Positions 21,508 through 33,453 of a stretch of DNA of 64,000 nt are shown here, one piece after another. Source of the stretch: Liopterus haemorrhoidalis (lineage: Eukaryota > Arthropoda > Insecta > Coleoptera > Dytiscidae); NCBI GenBank assembly GCA_963971575.1, contig OZ020617.1, positions 41,698,606-41,762,605 on the forward strand. Direction: 5' to 3'. Both the position numbers and the translations under genes were made by a program. Position 1 is the stretch's first letter; each line of letters starts with the position of its first letter. Under the pieces are notes generated by a model. That model did not search any database and was not told the DNA's origin. It saw only the letters and a list, made by a program, of their open reading frames with translations.

Positions 21508-22792
21508 CCAGGTCTACAAGTATGAAATGCGGATTTTTTTAAAAATTAAACACGTTAAACTCAAAAGAACAGTAAAAGTTTATTTATTCAAAGTATGCTC
21601 CATTAGAAGTTATACATTTTTCCCATCTTTCAGGCAATTTGTAAATACCTCGCCAGCAGAACTCTTCCCCTTTCCCCGCAAACCATTCATCTAGCCATTC
21701 TTTTACATTTTAATATGAACAAAAGTGCTGCTCGGCAAGTGCGTGACCCATCGATGCGAACAAGTGGTAATCTGAAGGGGCCAAGTCTGGTGAGTAAGCG
21801 GCATGGGGTAGCACTTCCCACTTGAGTGCCTCCAATGTGTTGCAAACTGCTTTTGCCTTATGTGATGGAGCGTTATCGTGAAGAAAGATTACCTTGTGCT
21901 GTTTTCTTTCGTATTCTGGTCGTTTTATGAGCAGCGAATGGTTCAATTCGATCAGTTGTTGTTGGTAGCGTTGGGTATTAACTGTTTCACCAGGTTTTAA
22001 CAATTCAAAATAGATTACACCCTTTTGGTCCCACCAAGTACAGAGCATTGTCTTTTTGCCAAAGCGATTCGGTCTTGCAGTTGATGTGGATGGTGAGCCT
22101 GGGTGCACCTATGATTTTTTGCGTTTGGGATTTTCAAAATAAATCCATTTTTCATCACCAGTAATGATACGATGCAAAAAAGACTTTCTTTTGTATCGTG
22201 CAAGCAAAATTTCACAAGTGTTTTTGCGTTTTTCCATCTGCCTCTCATTCAATGCATGTGGAACCCATCTGCCGACTTTCTGGATCGTACCCATCTCTCG
22301 TAGGCGATTGGAAGCAGCTTGTTGACTAACGCCTAACTGCTCTGCTAGTTCTTTTTGTGATTGACTATCGTCTTCCTGTAGCAATGTTTCCAATTTTGTA
22401 TCTTCATATTTTTTTGGAGGTTTTCCATGTTCTTTGTCTGTAAGATCAAAGTCACCACTTTTGAAACGCCGAAACCATCGTTGACACGTATCTTGCGATG
22501 GAGCATATTCACCATAAGCTTCTCGAAGCAGTCGGTATGATTCAGCAGCAGTTTTTTTCAAATGAAAACAAAACAGTAGTACTGTCCGCGAATACTCTTT
22601 ATTTGGCACAAAATTTGACATTTTTAACACAGTAAAACAAAACTATATGATCACTTTTCAAATTATAACCTATACGCATTTGACACTTAATGATAACTTA
22701 GCAAAACACCATATGTGTTGAAACTTTGAACTATACACTCTGTTTGCGCAGCAAGTTTGAAAAAAATCCGCATTTCATACTTGTAGACCTGG
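21508..22792 (-). mobile_element. Full-length mariner, copy 1 (1,285 bp)
   Basis: Perfect inverted ends CCAGGTCTACAAGTATGAAA for at least 27 bp, flanked by TA (21506-21507, 22793-22794). The interior is one transposase gene on the minus strand with short UTRs, the classic mariner layout. It is closely related along its whole length to 50737-52022. Confidence 0.97.
21584..22630 (-). pseudogene. mariner D34D transposase, 348 codons, two nonsense mutations
   Basis: Cut-and-paste DDE transposase binding its TIRs in the nucleus. Starts MLKMSNFVPNKEYSRTVLLF. N-terminal HTH region: LLREAYGEYAPSQDTCQRWF and KSGDFDLTDKEHGKPP. Second HTH: QKELAEQLGVSQQAASNRLR, then the linker GRWVPHALNE. Catalytic residues: TGDEKWIYFE (Asp 1), VIFLHDNAPSHKA (Asp 2), and AAYSPDLAPSDYHLF with the third Asp 34 residues after the second. 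The WVPHxL, YSPDLAPSDYHLF and C-terminal ERWEKCITSNGAYFE motifs are intact. Two in-frame stops replace conserved residues: TAG for the Trp after PKRKKS (22109-22111) and TAA for the Glu in SYENVKEW (21710-21712). No frameshift is seen. Confidence 0.95.
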
Positions 22793-22794
22793 TA

Positions 22795-24020
22795 AATCAC
22801 TTTTTATGTCTTCGTCCAATCACAGCAAAAGTAACATAGTTTTAATGTTTATATCAACTGCATGTTCTCCGTGTATAAAGTATAGTTTGTGCAAGGTCTA
22901 ATTATGTCAATAGTAATCTGTATAAAACAAAAACTTTTCTCCGAACCATAAATTAATCTTAACAATAACAATTTATGTACCACATAAAATTAACAGTTCA
23001 ACTTGTTTCAAATCCGTTTTAGTAATTAAAGAAAAGTCGTAAATAATAAATATGAATTGTAATATAGTAAGTATATATCAATGGTGATAAGTTGTTTTGA
23101 ACTAAGGGACTTTCTCCAAATATTCTGAACAGTAGAAAGCTATCGTTTGATACTTTCCACACTGTCGCCGCCTTGTGTTGAAATATCAAAAATTAAACTC
23201 TTGATCAACATGATATTCTTTCTGATTATTTATAACTTTATATATATTTGTATAAAGTCAGTTTATTTATCTAGAATTGTTACTTTCTCTTAAGAATAGA
23301 TCTGTATATAGCTTTAATTTTTTTGTTAGAAAAAACTCTTGTAAAAGACAACCTGTAAACAACATAATATAATGTATATTAATTTTTTATTGTCTCAAAT
23401 TAGCGCTGGAATTTATCTTCGAGACTATCTAAAAGCATGTCTGTCTTTTTAAAAACACAAATTTTCTCTCTTGCTCTGTTAAAACTCAGTTTCTTTTATC
23501 TTTTATCCAGAATTTCTGAGATGAGATGAGAATTTCCTTCTCTGTGTCTCTCTTTCCGGGGGCACTCCAATTCTCTATTTTACTTTAGGTCTAATATATT
23601 GTATTCCATTAGAGCACGAACACGTAAAAAGATGGTTGCCGGCGACTCCTTTAAGATACCAATAAAAAGTTCCGCGTAGTTAAATCGCGAGACCTCAGAG
23701 GTCAGTCGATGTTACTACTTCTGGTTACTAATCAGTCTGGAAACATTCTCTTCAAAATTTGGATTATGGGTCGTGCTGTGATTTAGCATAATATTGTTGA
23801 AACATGTTTTCCGAGTTCATCTATTAGATGTAACAGAGTTCCAATTACAACTCCTAACCAAATTCCACACTGCACTGTCTCTCTGCGAGGGTTAATAAAC
23901 AGTTTGTGAATTTTTAATATGCTCCATAATAATAAAACGGGCACAAAACCAAAAATATGGCTCACTTCAACAGTTATTCCTATGTACAAGATTGAAATTA
24001 CCACCATCCCCTATCATCTT
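22795..24020. other. No recognisable feature
   Basis: AT-rich, no supported ORF or paired termini. The open frame at 23783-24007 (minus) is hydrophobic but has no start context or homology I recognise. Confidence 0.4.
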
Positions 24021-24024
24021 AATT

Positions 24025-25205
24025 TCAACATCAGCAAAAATTATGGAAAAAATTATTCTCGCTGAAATCAGGTATTTTCTTCTTAAGACCTGATTCCGAA
24101 CTGTCGGTTTTATACCTACTGCAAGCTATAAAATTATTGGATTAGATACATCAATTCTTCAACTCCAGTAGATGTTGTTTACTTCGATTTTGTTAAAGCC
24201 TTCGACAGAATTGCATTTAGACGGATATTCGCCAAATTAGATCACTACGGGATTAAAGGCAGCAACTTTCTAATCTGGATAGTTGCGTATTTAACATACT
24301 TAAAATTTTGAGTACGAGTTGGTTCTTCTTACTTCGAACACCAAACAGCTACTCGTGGAGTGCCTCAAGGAAGTGTCATTGGCCCAATTTTCTTCATTAT
24401 TGTTATTATCGATCTCAAAGTCCTTCGTTCATCTGAAAAACAGATGTACACTGATGACCTGAAAATCTACAGCATATCACTAAATCGCTCCCTCTTTTAA
24501 AGAGATCTGGATAAAATTGTAAAGTGATATGCAGATTGATTATCACCACTTAGTCCTGCGAAATGCCAGGTTCACCTTGGAAATAAGAATTCCAGGTTTC
24601 ACTACTTCATGGTACGGTGTTGAAATGTATATGCTTAGTTTACTGACGGGGTAGTTATAACCTCAAATTTCGAATAGTACTCTCTCACTGTTCAAACAGT
24701 AAAAAAAAGCGAATACAATTATATACCTAGTCCGAAAGTCTTTTCCGTACAATGTATCTCTTCTATATTCGCCCACCCCTTGAATTTGCAGTCGTTGTCT
24801 GGTCGCCATATCTCGAAAGAGACGTCCAGCTACTAGAATTAATCCAAGTAGAAGCTACAAAAATTCCCAGGGGTCTACAGCAACGAGGTGAGACTTCAAG
24901 CTCTCAATATTCCCCAGTTGGTCCCAAGACGAGCTCGCGGACACCTGGTACATTATATCGCATCACCACCGGCCAATTTTAAACCAACATGTCTGCACTG
25001 TACCAGTTAACCTCTGAAGAGCAACTCCTCGGCCACCAACTGAAGCTTTCACACGAAATATTACGATGGCGCCAAAGTTAGCACTTTCTAACAGAACATT
25101 CAACACCTGGAGCTCATTCCCGGAAGAGTGAGTACTAGCTTTAAATATCAACAGCTTTATGAAACGAATTACTCCATCTGTTCCAATCATAATGTTAATC
25201 AATAT
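24025..25205 (+). pseudogene. Jockey/CR1-like LINE ORF2 relic
   Basis: Plus strand, several frames: TSAKIMEKIILAEI, then VDVVYFDFVKAFDRIAFRRI (RT motif with catalytic Asp), KLDHYGIKG, TRGVPQGSVIGPIFFIIVII, QMYTDDLKIYSI (YADD altered to YTDD), SPAKCQVHLGN, YIRPPLEFAVVVWSPYLERD and VEATKIPRGL, then a tail to about 25200. Stops and frameshifts interrupt at roughly 24310, 24500, 24600 and 24860. The RT core is complete in outline but inactivated; the endonuclease is absent. The LEFAVxVWSP block differs from the other Jockey-like copies, so it is another subfamily. Confidence 0.85.
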
Positions 25206-25209
25206 TAAG

Positions 25210-27370
25210 CTTAAATGTATAAATTAGTTATGTAGTTTATGTAATTTTAGTACTGTTTGCAAATTTTCCTGGATTAGAGCACAACAAGCTAAATGGTTTC
25301 TGCTCTCTCATCATGTAATAATATATAAATATGCTAACATATATGCCACATCTACACTGCGCAACTACCAAATATGCATTATCAAAAATGACGAAAATTT
25401 CTGTAAGAAATTTTAAGTTCTGTGTCTCAACAAAAACCAAAACGGCTCTCCAATACTCCATTTACACCTTTTTTTATAAAATTTCTTGTTTGGTAACTTG
25501 CGTTTGGTAACTCAAAAGCGTTACTTGTATCACAAAGATGACGATAGACCTGAATTCACTTTAAAGAGTAATAGAAAGTTTGAAGTTTGTCTTATAATAA
25601 TTAATATTCTTACCATCTTCAATTCAATTTCTTTTAATAAAATGACATTTACAAATTGAGAAGTGACATTACCGGTGGCGGCGCTGTGCTTCAAGGCAAT
25701 ATGGCTGTTATGTCTAGTACTCAGCTGTAAATAGGTTAATTTAAGCACAGTACATTTTTATTTTATGAAAATGCGAGTAAATAATTGCGACATTTTTAAT
25801 TTTTTAAGTTCTACACAAGTATTGAGGTGTATAACAGAAGGTGGGCATCAAATTACAGCATTTAAAGTTTAATTTCAATAGATTTATTAAAGTGTAATTT
25901 TTAGTTGAGCAGGTGTTAAATGCCGGGCACGTAATTTTGTGTGGTACATCTGAGTATCGGTCATCTGAATTTACAATATATAGATTCTATTTGCAAACAA
26001 GTTCATTGCCTCATGAAATAAAATTAGTTTCAGTTGTTAGGAGCAGCTAAAAGTTAAATATGCAACTTGCAGGTGCAAGCATATTAGTGCAGTTTTGTTT
26101 TTCTGCGACAAATGTATTGAACAAACTCGCATAGTATCAGTTAGTTTTTAATTTAAAATATATTCCCATGCCTTCCTCCTGTCCATAACCAAATATTTTC
26201 CCAATCTGGACTTAATATTAACTTTTCCTCCATTTTTCTTAAGAAAATAAAAAATCTAAGATACCTATCTTTGCCCTGTCTTGAATGACAGCCAAAAACA
26301 CTACAATTTGATCTACTTTTATAGTTTTTCACAACTTCTATCGATATTCTAACAAAAATTCAACACTAGAACATATGTAATAAGTTCAAACAGTACTAGA
26401 GCGCCTAGTACAATATTTGACCACCAGACTGCGTATTCGAGCGTGTCAGTTCTTAATATAGGATCAGCCATTTTAGCAAACTAAACACCAGCGTTAACTC
26501 TTAAAAGCACCGTTTTGCTTGCTGCTTATTGTAGAAGGTTAATAGACTATTTTAACGCAGCCGCGTTCAAATTTTAAAACAAATATTCTTAGCGAATATG
26601 TTAAAAAAATTAATGTCAGTTTTTGACGCAAAGATTTTATGGTCTTGCTTAGAGAATGGACCCGGTTATTCGTTGTAATGTTAATTTTTGGCTATCCAAT
26701 ACGTTGTTTTTGTTTAGTCATGTTCGTTTGTAAAGCTTGTACATAGCTTAACAGATTCATGTTACAATTTATGTTACACTGTAGTGTTTAACACTGAACT
26801 GCGAACTAGAATAAAATTTGAATAAAACTGAATAAAAATTACAAATCTAAATATGTATCTACAAATTCATTCTACTTATAAATTCATTAATCAACAATAT
26901 ATTTACATAAATTCATTCGTGACAAAAATATAAAACGTACTGATTCCTAAAATTTTTTTATCATAAATATTTTTCTGTTGGTGTAGGTCAATGGAAAAAT
27001 ATTTCTTTTTATATTATGTTATAAATATATCATATCAAGTAAATATTTAATGTTATCAAATTGCAGATCTTATCTTCATATGTGTAAATCTAACTTTATT
27101 GATACACAACTGCTGTAAACATATTTATTACTTATTTTTAATATTTAATTTAGATAAACTAAACAGTTATTTACTTTTTTATTATTTATTGAGAACAGTC
27201 AAATATAAAAATTACTACAAATATATACATACATGGAACAGTAGTATGGATAACTCAAAAATATCACGCACTATTAAAAATTGCACTATTTGAATTACGA
27301 TATTAATGGATTTTATTTCCAGATCTATTTATTTCCGCTGTCCCGACAAACGATGGAACTACAAAATAAT
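25210..27370. other. No recognisable feature
   Basis: About 2.2 kb of AT-rich DNA. Open frames at 25237, 25530 and 27099 are short, low complexity and show no motif. No paired termini or RNA-like folds were identified. Confidence 0.4.
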
Positions 27371-27377
27371 CGAAAGC

Positions 27378-27525
27378 CGACCAGCGTAGCATAGTGGTAA
27401 CACATGAGCTCTGCGTTGCGAAGGTCTCGGGTTCGAATCCCGTTCAGGTATGGAAATTTTCTCAAATAAAAAAAAATGTCCTGGCTAACTGCCACAGCAG
27501 CAAAGGCTAGTAAAAAAAAATTTTG
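27378..27525 (+). mobile_element. tRNA-derived SINE
   Basis: Box A TAGCATAGTGG (27387-27397) and box B GGTTCGAATCC (27430-27440) both match the Pol III consensus at every position with tRNA spacing. The T arm pairs (CGGG with CCCG), but the acceptor stem does not close. A body follows: A-run, then TGTCCTGGCTAACTGCCACA and GCAGCAAAGGCTAG, then an A-rich tail. This head-plus-unrelated-body layout is a SINE, not a tRNA gene. A truncated relative lies at 28540. Confidence 0.8.
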
Positions 27526-28538
27526 ATCGAAAAAAAGGAGTCTAGAAAGTCTTAAACTTAATTAGTAAAAATGTTAAGTGGACAATAGCCGATCGGCTAT
27601 TGAGAAATCGCTTTAGAAGACGGCGTTGGAACCAACAAAAGTTAGCAACAGGGTCTTAGCCCTTGGGCACACAGTGTTTGGGGCCCTTTAAGAAAGTCAA
27701 AAAAAATTTGAATGAAAACATCAGTATGTACTTTTATTTAATGACTTTATTGGTTATTATGATTAGGTTTATACAAATCAAATATAAGTGAAGTGATTAC
27801 TATTTTGAGAATTGGACTTACGTTAATGATGATGGTTTCTTCCGGGATTTCTGTTGTGCAAAATCTTCTATTATAATCACAAAATCTAATTTTTGAAAAA
27901 TATCACTTTCTATGCACATGATTGAGAAATTAGTAAGTCATTCTTGCAATATAGTCCTTCGTAATTCATTTTTTATTCTTTCTAGCCGTGAAAATGAACG
28001 CTCTCAAAAATTTTATAATTAGCAATAATCACATACAAAAAATATAATATATATTATTATTTCAATATTGATTGTTTAAAATTGAGTTGTTTGTTTAGAT
28101 TTATTGAATATTTTTTTCTAACAAAAAGAAAAAATATTCATATCCCTTAGTTTGTATATTTTACTATCTATAGTATATTATATGGTATAATAATGGTTAG
28201 TAAATTTTACTATACTACCGAATAAAATCAACTTAAAACAAAATAAATTGTAAATAAATTAAAAAAAAAAAAATCTTTTAAATATTTTAAAGTTATTTAA
28301 ATATTTGCATACATTTTATAGGATTAATTAAGGAATTTTACGTTATGTATTTGTTTGAATTTTTTTTAGATTTACTAAAATTTTGTTCACTGTTTAAAAA
28401 ATATTTAGAAATCTCATCTGGTTTTCGATTTACATTTAAATTTAGAAATTTTAACGGCAATTCTTAGTAAAATTGCACTAAAAATTGAGCTCCTCTTTTT
28501 TCGGCATTTTGAGGTCCCAATCAAGCCTGGGGCCCAAT
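27526..28538. other. AT-rich DNA between the two SINE copies
   Basis: GGGCACACAGTGTTTGGGGC near 27665 and AGCCTGGGGCCCAATCC near 28524 look like ends of a further DNA element inserted between the SINE pieces, but no target duplication is visible. No ORF supported. Confidence 0.3.
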
Positions 28539-28539
28539 C

Positions 28540-28655
28540 CCAAGGTCTCGGGTTCAAATCCCGTTCAGGCATGTAATTTTCAAAAAAAATACAACTGTCC
28601 TGGCTAATTGCCAAAGTAGCAAAGGCCGAAAAAAAAATTAAAAAATAGTGGCCAA
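28540..28655 (+). mobile_element. Truncated copy of the tRNA-derived SINE
   Basis: Starts within the T arm: AAGGTCTCGGGTTCAAATCC (box B at 28551-28561 with one change), then CGTTCAGGCATG and the same body, TGTCCTGGCTAATTGCCAAA and GTAGCAAAGGCCG, and an A-rich tail. Box A is missing. The shared body shows that the part after the tRNA head belongs to the SINE family. Confidence 0.8.
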
Positions 28656-28707
28656 TTCTGTGCTAATTTAAAAATAAATTAATTATATGGCTAACTGAAT
28701 GCTTTTT

Positions 28708-28760
28708 TAGGGGTTTTGTAGGTATGACCAAAAAATAATTATAACCTCACTCATGTGTAA
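28708..28760 (+). mobile_element. Helentron-like 5' end remnant
   Basis: TTTTTAGGGGTTTTGTAGGT followed by ATGACCAAAAAATAATTATA matches the 5' end of the family (one extra G). The similarity fades by about 28760; the element body is missing. Confidence 0.7.
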
Positions 28761-29020
28761 AATGAAATATTAAAAAAATGCAGGTCTCTGAGTCATAAAA
28801 ACAGGACTATGTTACTATAAACGGTACCATGAACATGCTGGTGTATTTTTTTGTTTAAATCGGCGCTGTTTTTTTGTTTTGAGGTAATATTGCATACATA
28901 TAGACAAACGAACTGATTTATATATTAGTAGAGATGTTATTTAAAATACTGCAATAAAAAAGTTTATTTAAAATTCTTGTTGTTTGATATATGTTTACAA
29001 TTTTAACATGTGGTCTAAGA

Positions 29021-29982
29021 CAACGTTTCTCAACCGGGGGGCCGCGAAGTTATACAAGATCGAAACATGAAAATATAATAGAAATGTACTCAGTCTTAAA
29101 AGATATAAATTTTATTCATATTTATAAATATCTTACATTTATATTCATAAAAATATACTTTTCATAACATTAATAAAATAAATATTTTATTTATTATTAT
29201 ATGTAATAAGTAAACTTATTTTGACAACTAATTTAAACTACAGGCGTCAAACGTTTAAGCGGACTTAAATGGAATTTATATTTTCTTAAGTTGTCACTAG
29301 CTAACTTTATAATGAGTAAAGTGGACTTTTGCTAAACAAAATGATCAAAAGCTTCAAACAATCGATAAAAATTACTAGATTTTAAAATATAGTACCGCTT
29401 AAACCAAAGAAATAGACTATAAGTAAAATATATCAAGGTCAAATAAAGTGCATGTGTCGGTTGATGCGTTTCTATGACAATTTTTCGCCTTGGATGTACT
29501 TCAAGTACTTTCAAGTTGTTCTTTCAAGTAGGTACGACTTGAAAGTGTAATATTTTTTATTATATATTTTTTTTATTATGCTCTGAGCTACTGCTAACTC
29601 AAGAGTAAGGATACGAAACTGTTTAAATCAAAATGGAAAGCACTTTGAACACTTGTTAATAAAAATACTTCAGTCGTTATATGGAATATAATCGTCATAT
29701 AAAAATATCAAATTTTTTTGTCACTGCAAGATAAAAAAAAAAAAAAAAATAAGTAAAAGTTATTTCTTTTCAAAAGCTCTATCCAAAGATATTCAATAAC
29801 GTTCCCATTTAAAAATTCTAAATTGTCCTAGATATCCTGTACTTCCGGTTTATTCTGGAAAATTTCAATACTACCATTCAATTTTTTGGATAAATTTTGG
29901 TTATCAATTTTTTCCCCAAGTTGCTCACATGTCGCCTTTTCGAGAAAAATCGTCCTATGTCAGAAAAGGTTGAGAAACACCG
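29021..29982. mobile_element. 962 bp non-autonomous hAT element
   Basis: Left end CAACGTTTCTCAACCGGGGG and inverted right end CGGTGTTTCTCAACCTTTTC share the GTTTCTCAACC core typical of Charlie-like hAT elements. Eight-bp flanks GTCTAAGA (29013-29020) and ATCTAAGA (29983-29990) match at 7 of 8. The interior is AT-rich with no transposase, and contains a smaller TIR element (29241-29408). Confidence 0.85.
29241..29408. mobile_element. Short TIR element of the GTTTAAGCGG family
   Basis: Left CAAACGTTTAAGCGGACTTA and an inverted right end TTTGGTTTAAGCGGTACT. It shares internal words (CTTTTGCTAAACAAAATGAT) with 35123-35250, and its ends correspond to the elements at 53.4 and 62.2 kb. About 168 bp, nested in the hAT. 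Confidence 0.65.
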
Positions 29983-29990
29983 ATCTAAGA

Positions 29991-30030
29991 AATACCTGTT
30001 ATAATGCTAGGAAGCATTATAACAGGTATT
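29991..30030. repeat. Perfect 18 bp inverted repeat with 4 nt loop
   Basis: AATACCTGTTATAATGCT, loop AGGA, then AGCATTATAACAGGTATT. It begins immediately after the hAT target duplication. It could be a micro-palindrome made at insertion or repair, or a tiny foldback element; function unknown. Confidence 0.9.
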
Positions 30031-30146
30031 TTCTTTTTTTATAAACATGTTATTATTTTATGTTCAATGCAGTTTTTAATAAGATGAACATTTGGGAGTG
30101 ATGGGTAGGACTAATTAAAAATAATAACTTTCGGTATCTCAGCTAG

Positions 30147-30252
30147 TAAATTACTAATAAACACTTATTAGCTGATCAAATCTTACACATGCTCAACTAT
30201 TTTTTCGATCTAACTAAAAGATATTTTATGTAGCAATATGAGTTGAAGTAAT
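30147..30252. repeat. Direct repeat about 105 bp, unit 1
   Basis: Shares TTAGCTGATCAAATCTTA and AAGATATTTTATGTAGCAAT with 31989-32092, with scattered mismatches. The pair brackets the LINE relic at 30545-31665. Confidence 0.8.
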
Positions 30253-30544
30253 AAAAATCTAGATATCAAGCTTAAACTTGAGATAATAAATTGGTATATT
30301 TTCCCTTCTAGCAGTACGGAATGGAAACATGGATGCATATCGGTGCCGTATTAACATTTTGAGATATCTGAGGCGCAGCAATATTTGAGACCCCTTGTAA
30401 AAAAATACAAAGTATAGTAAAAATCTTAAAAAACATGCTTTATAAATAAATAGATAGTTATTTTAATTATACCTTTCGGTTAAAATCTACATATTATTTA
30501 CATACAGTTTAATTTAATTAATTTTCCAATACGTATTCAATTGT

Positions 30545-31665
30545 TGTTAAATCTCCGTCTCAAATCTTCTCTTCTTTCTAAGACGTCTTCCATTAATTTC
30601 CATCCTTGCCCTGATTCATACAACGCGTCTTCTCTTGTTCCTTCTTTAATTTTCATTTCTCCATAATTCTTCATTATATGCTCCAAGTTCTTTTCTCTCC
30701 ACACATCCTACACATTCTTTGTTCATGCGTTCTCCAGTACTCATTTTCTCTTTCCTCATTTCCACACCTAAATCTAGCTATTACCTTATTTTTTAAACCA
30801 TTACTTTGGATTTTGAGGTGCTCGTTGTATTAGCGTCGTCCAAGTTGTCTTGTATTTGCTGTTATACGTCGAATCTCTCACTTCTTTCTTGTTCTTGGAT
30901 GTCCCTCATTCTATCTGTTATTTCTAGTGTCACATCTTGTCCTTTCGACTTCTTTCTTAATATTTCCTTGGTTGAATGGCCATTATGCTCAAATCTTTTC
31001 CTTGTTTTTCTTCGTATCTGGATTGCATCTTTCCTTGTATCTCTTTTCTCTCTATTTCTGTCCAGCACTGGTACAGCAAGTTTTTTTCTGGATGTCTTAT
31101 TATCCTCTCTTCGAATTTAATGGCTTTTATTGTAGCTTCTATTCTGATGTTGTCTAATTTCACTTCTCCTAATAAAATATACCCCGGTGTGCATTTGTCC
31201 TGGGCTCAACATCCATTTGATGTATTTATTTTGCACCACTTCTAATTTTCCTGGTCTTCCCACCCTCATATTTCATACATTATTATGCTCTCGACTATGG
31301 AATTGAACATAAGCATCCTTATTTTGATGTCTCCTTTAAATTTCCTGTCACCTATTCTCCACATTTGTGGCAAGGATAACATTGCTTTCTTTGTTAGAGT
31401 CCGAATATGTTCTTCTGAGCCCCGCTACTTTTAAACACGTATCCCAAGTATATGTACTCCTTCGTTTGTTCTACCTCTTCTCCTCCCCAATTCCATTTGT
31501 TTTGAGCCTGTCTGCCCCCTACTTTTCTTAAATAACATTATCTATGATTTAGCAGCGTTTAGCTTTAGTTTTTTCTTTTGTAAGAACTTATCAAAACATT
31601 TAAGGAGTTTCCTAATTTATTCTTCTGTTTTAGCTACAATGGCAATATCGTCCGTATATGACAGA
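30545..31665 (-). pseudogene. Degraded non-LTR retrotransposon ORF2 (RT to C-terminus)
   Basis: Minus strand, across many frameshifts: DDIAIVAKTEEEIRKLLKCF (RT catalytic DD), FLQKKKLKLNAAKS, then GRRRGRTNEGVHILG, HIRTLTKKAMLSLPQMWRIG, MLMFNSIVESIIMYE, LEVVQNKYIKWMLS, KLDNIRIEATIKAIKFEERI, LYQCWTEIERKE, and a basic/acidic helical tail KKSKGQDVTLEITDRMRDIQ ending near 30860. The KYIKWML...(T)PGYI region is known to me from an abundant arthropod LINE group, whose clade I do not assign. Plus-strand frames over the same DNA are antisense shadows. Confidence 0.75.
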
Positions 31666-31988
31666 GAAAAAACATGCTTTATTACGTAACTAAAATAAAA
31701 TCTTGAAGAAAATAGCTATAAAACTTATTTTCAAAATTAAACTAAGGCCCCCTTAGCCAACAAGGTCGCATCGTACGCCTCATGCGCCTGTTCATAAGTA
31801 CAACTTTGATGCTTATAAAATCTTTGCGTCTGGCAGTTTTTAAGTACCAGGGATCGTTTAAGCAAAAATAAAATCCTTATCTAAGTGATATATAAAATGC
31901 GTAAGTAAAATGATAAAAATTATGAAATAAATAAAGCACTTATATCCATTCAAGTAGAAACGGTATTACTTTAAAGTTAGGTTAGGTT

Positions 31989-32092
31989 ATGAGTTACTAA
32001 GAAATACTCGTTAGCTGATCAAATCTTATACATGATTAGAAAATCTTTTTGAGCCAACTGGAAGATATTTTATGTAGCAATAATGAGTTGAT
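31989..32092. repeat. Direct repeat about 105 bp, unit 2
   Basis: Partner of 30147-30252. Direct orientation on both sides of the LINE relic suggests either an older duplicated target region or two copies of the same repeat. Confidence 0.8.
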
Positions 32093-32669
32093 AATTAAAT
32101 TTTGCAATATTTTATCTTATCCACATTTTTTTGTAAACAATTTAAAATCAAATGCACAATAAAATGTTTCGCCAATATATAATCTAAATGTATACATTTA
32201 ATTTTGGTCTTACATGATTCAGTTTTTATAATTCTGGATAACTGTTTTTTTCTGCAGAACCGTATCTGTAAAATCCGTAAAAAAAAAAAAAAACTAACAA
32301 TAACAATGGTTAGCGATGAATTTAATTTATTTCGGTAAATTTCATTCGTTTTTACAAGTGGTGTGCCGGAATTACGTACCCGTATCCGCGGATGATCCGT
32401 AAAAAATAAAAATCCGTCTCCGGGTCCGTATCCGTTTCTCCAAGGCGAATCTTAAACGGATCTCATATAGATACATTTGAATTAGTTATCATATAAGCTT
32501 GCGTCTAAAAATACTCAAAGAGCAGTCAATTTTACTCTGACGTTCCAATTCATATTTAATCGACCAACACATTACTTACCGATGGTTTTAGAACAGTCTA
32601 GTATAAATTAAATATTGGAGTAAAATTAATCAAAGACAATGAGTAAGTGATTTTGAACTAAATTGTGTG

Positions 32670-33419
32670 TCAGGGTACGAGCACTTAGAAAGATTGATTC
32701 CGGTGCTTATAAACATTTAGTTAGGTATGCTGTTGTCGGCGCTTGTTGACATCGTTTAGTGGACACGTAGAAACATTATTACCAGTGCCTGTTTACCATA
32801 ATTTCTTCATCAAAAAGTGGCCTTGTTTATAATAAATGTTCCAGTAGTTGCTTCGGGGAGTAATATCTACTAAAACATGTCCCTTACGCAGACTATACGT
32901 TGGAAAGCAAATTCATAACAAAATAATAAAATTTATTCTGCCAATAAGTAATTGTAAATGTAGATAATTCGCAACATCAAAGAAATTTTATTAATAACAA
33001 TTTAAAAAAATCAGCTGTGGCCACCACAGGACCGACCGCCATCATAAAGTACTTATATAAAATAGATTCTAACAGCAGAGTAGAAATAACTTGGCCTAAT
33101 ATTTTCTAACAGATATTATTTATCATGACCATGTATGAAAAAATTGAGAAAGTTATTAGTTATTGCTTTTATAGCAACTTTTGTTCAATAATTTTTTTCG
33201 AAATATTTTTCTGTTGTGAAATAATCACAAAAATCTTAAAATCGAAACGAGTAAACTCCCATTTTTAGTCAACCAATTTTTACCGTTGATCAACTCGTGC
33301 CATTGACGTCAGAAGCTTAAATATGAAGTTTAATAAAAATCCTTTCAGCCGAATTTGCTCTGCACGTGTACACAGACAGACGGACAGACAGACAGACGGA
33401 CAGACAGACAGACGGACAG

Positions 33420-33453
<34 letters not shown>

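Noticed and set aside
25210..27370. Host exons in the longest unannotated stretch
   Set aside because: Open frames are short and AT-driven; no splice-consistent chain or recognisable domain could be assembled by eye.
27380..27455. A functional tRNA gene at 27.4 kb
   Set aside because: Both Pol III boxes are perfect, but the acceptor stem does not pair and the body after the head is shared with a second copy, so a SINE fits better.
30806..31245. Plus-strand hydrophobic ORFs over 30806-31245
   Set aside because: Antisense shadows of the minus-strand LINE ORF; the hydrophobicity comes from complementing Lys/Glu-rich codons.
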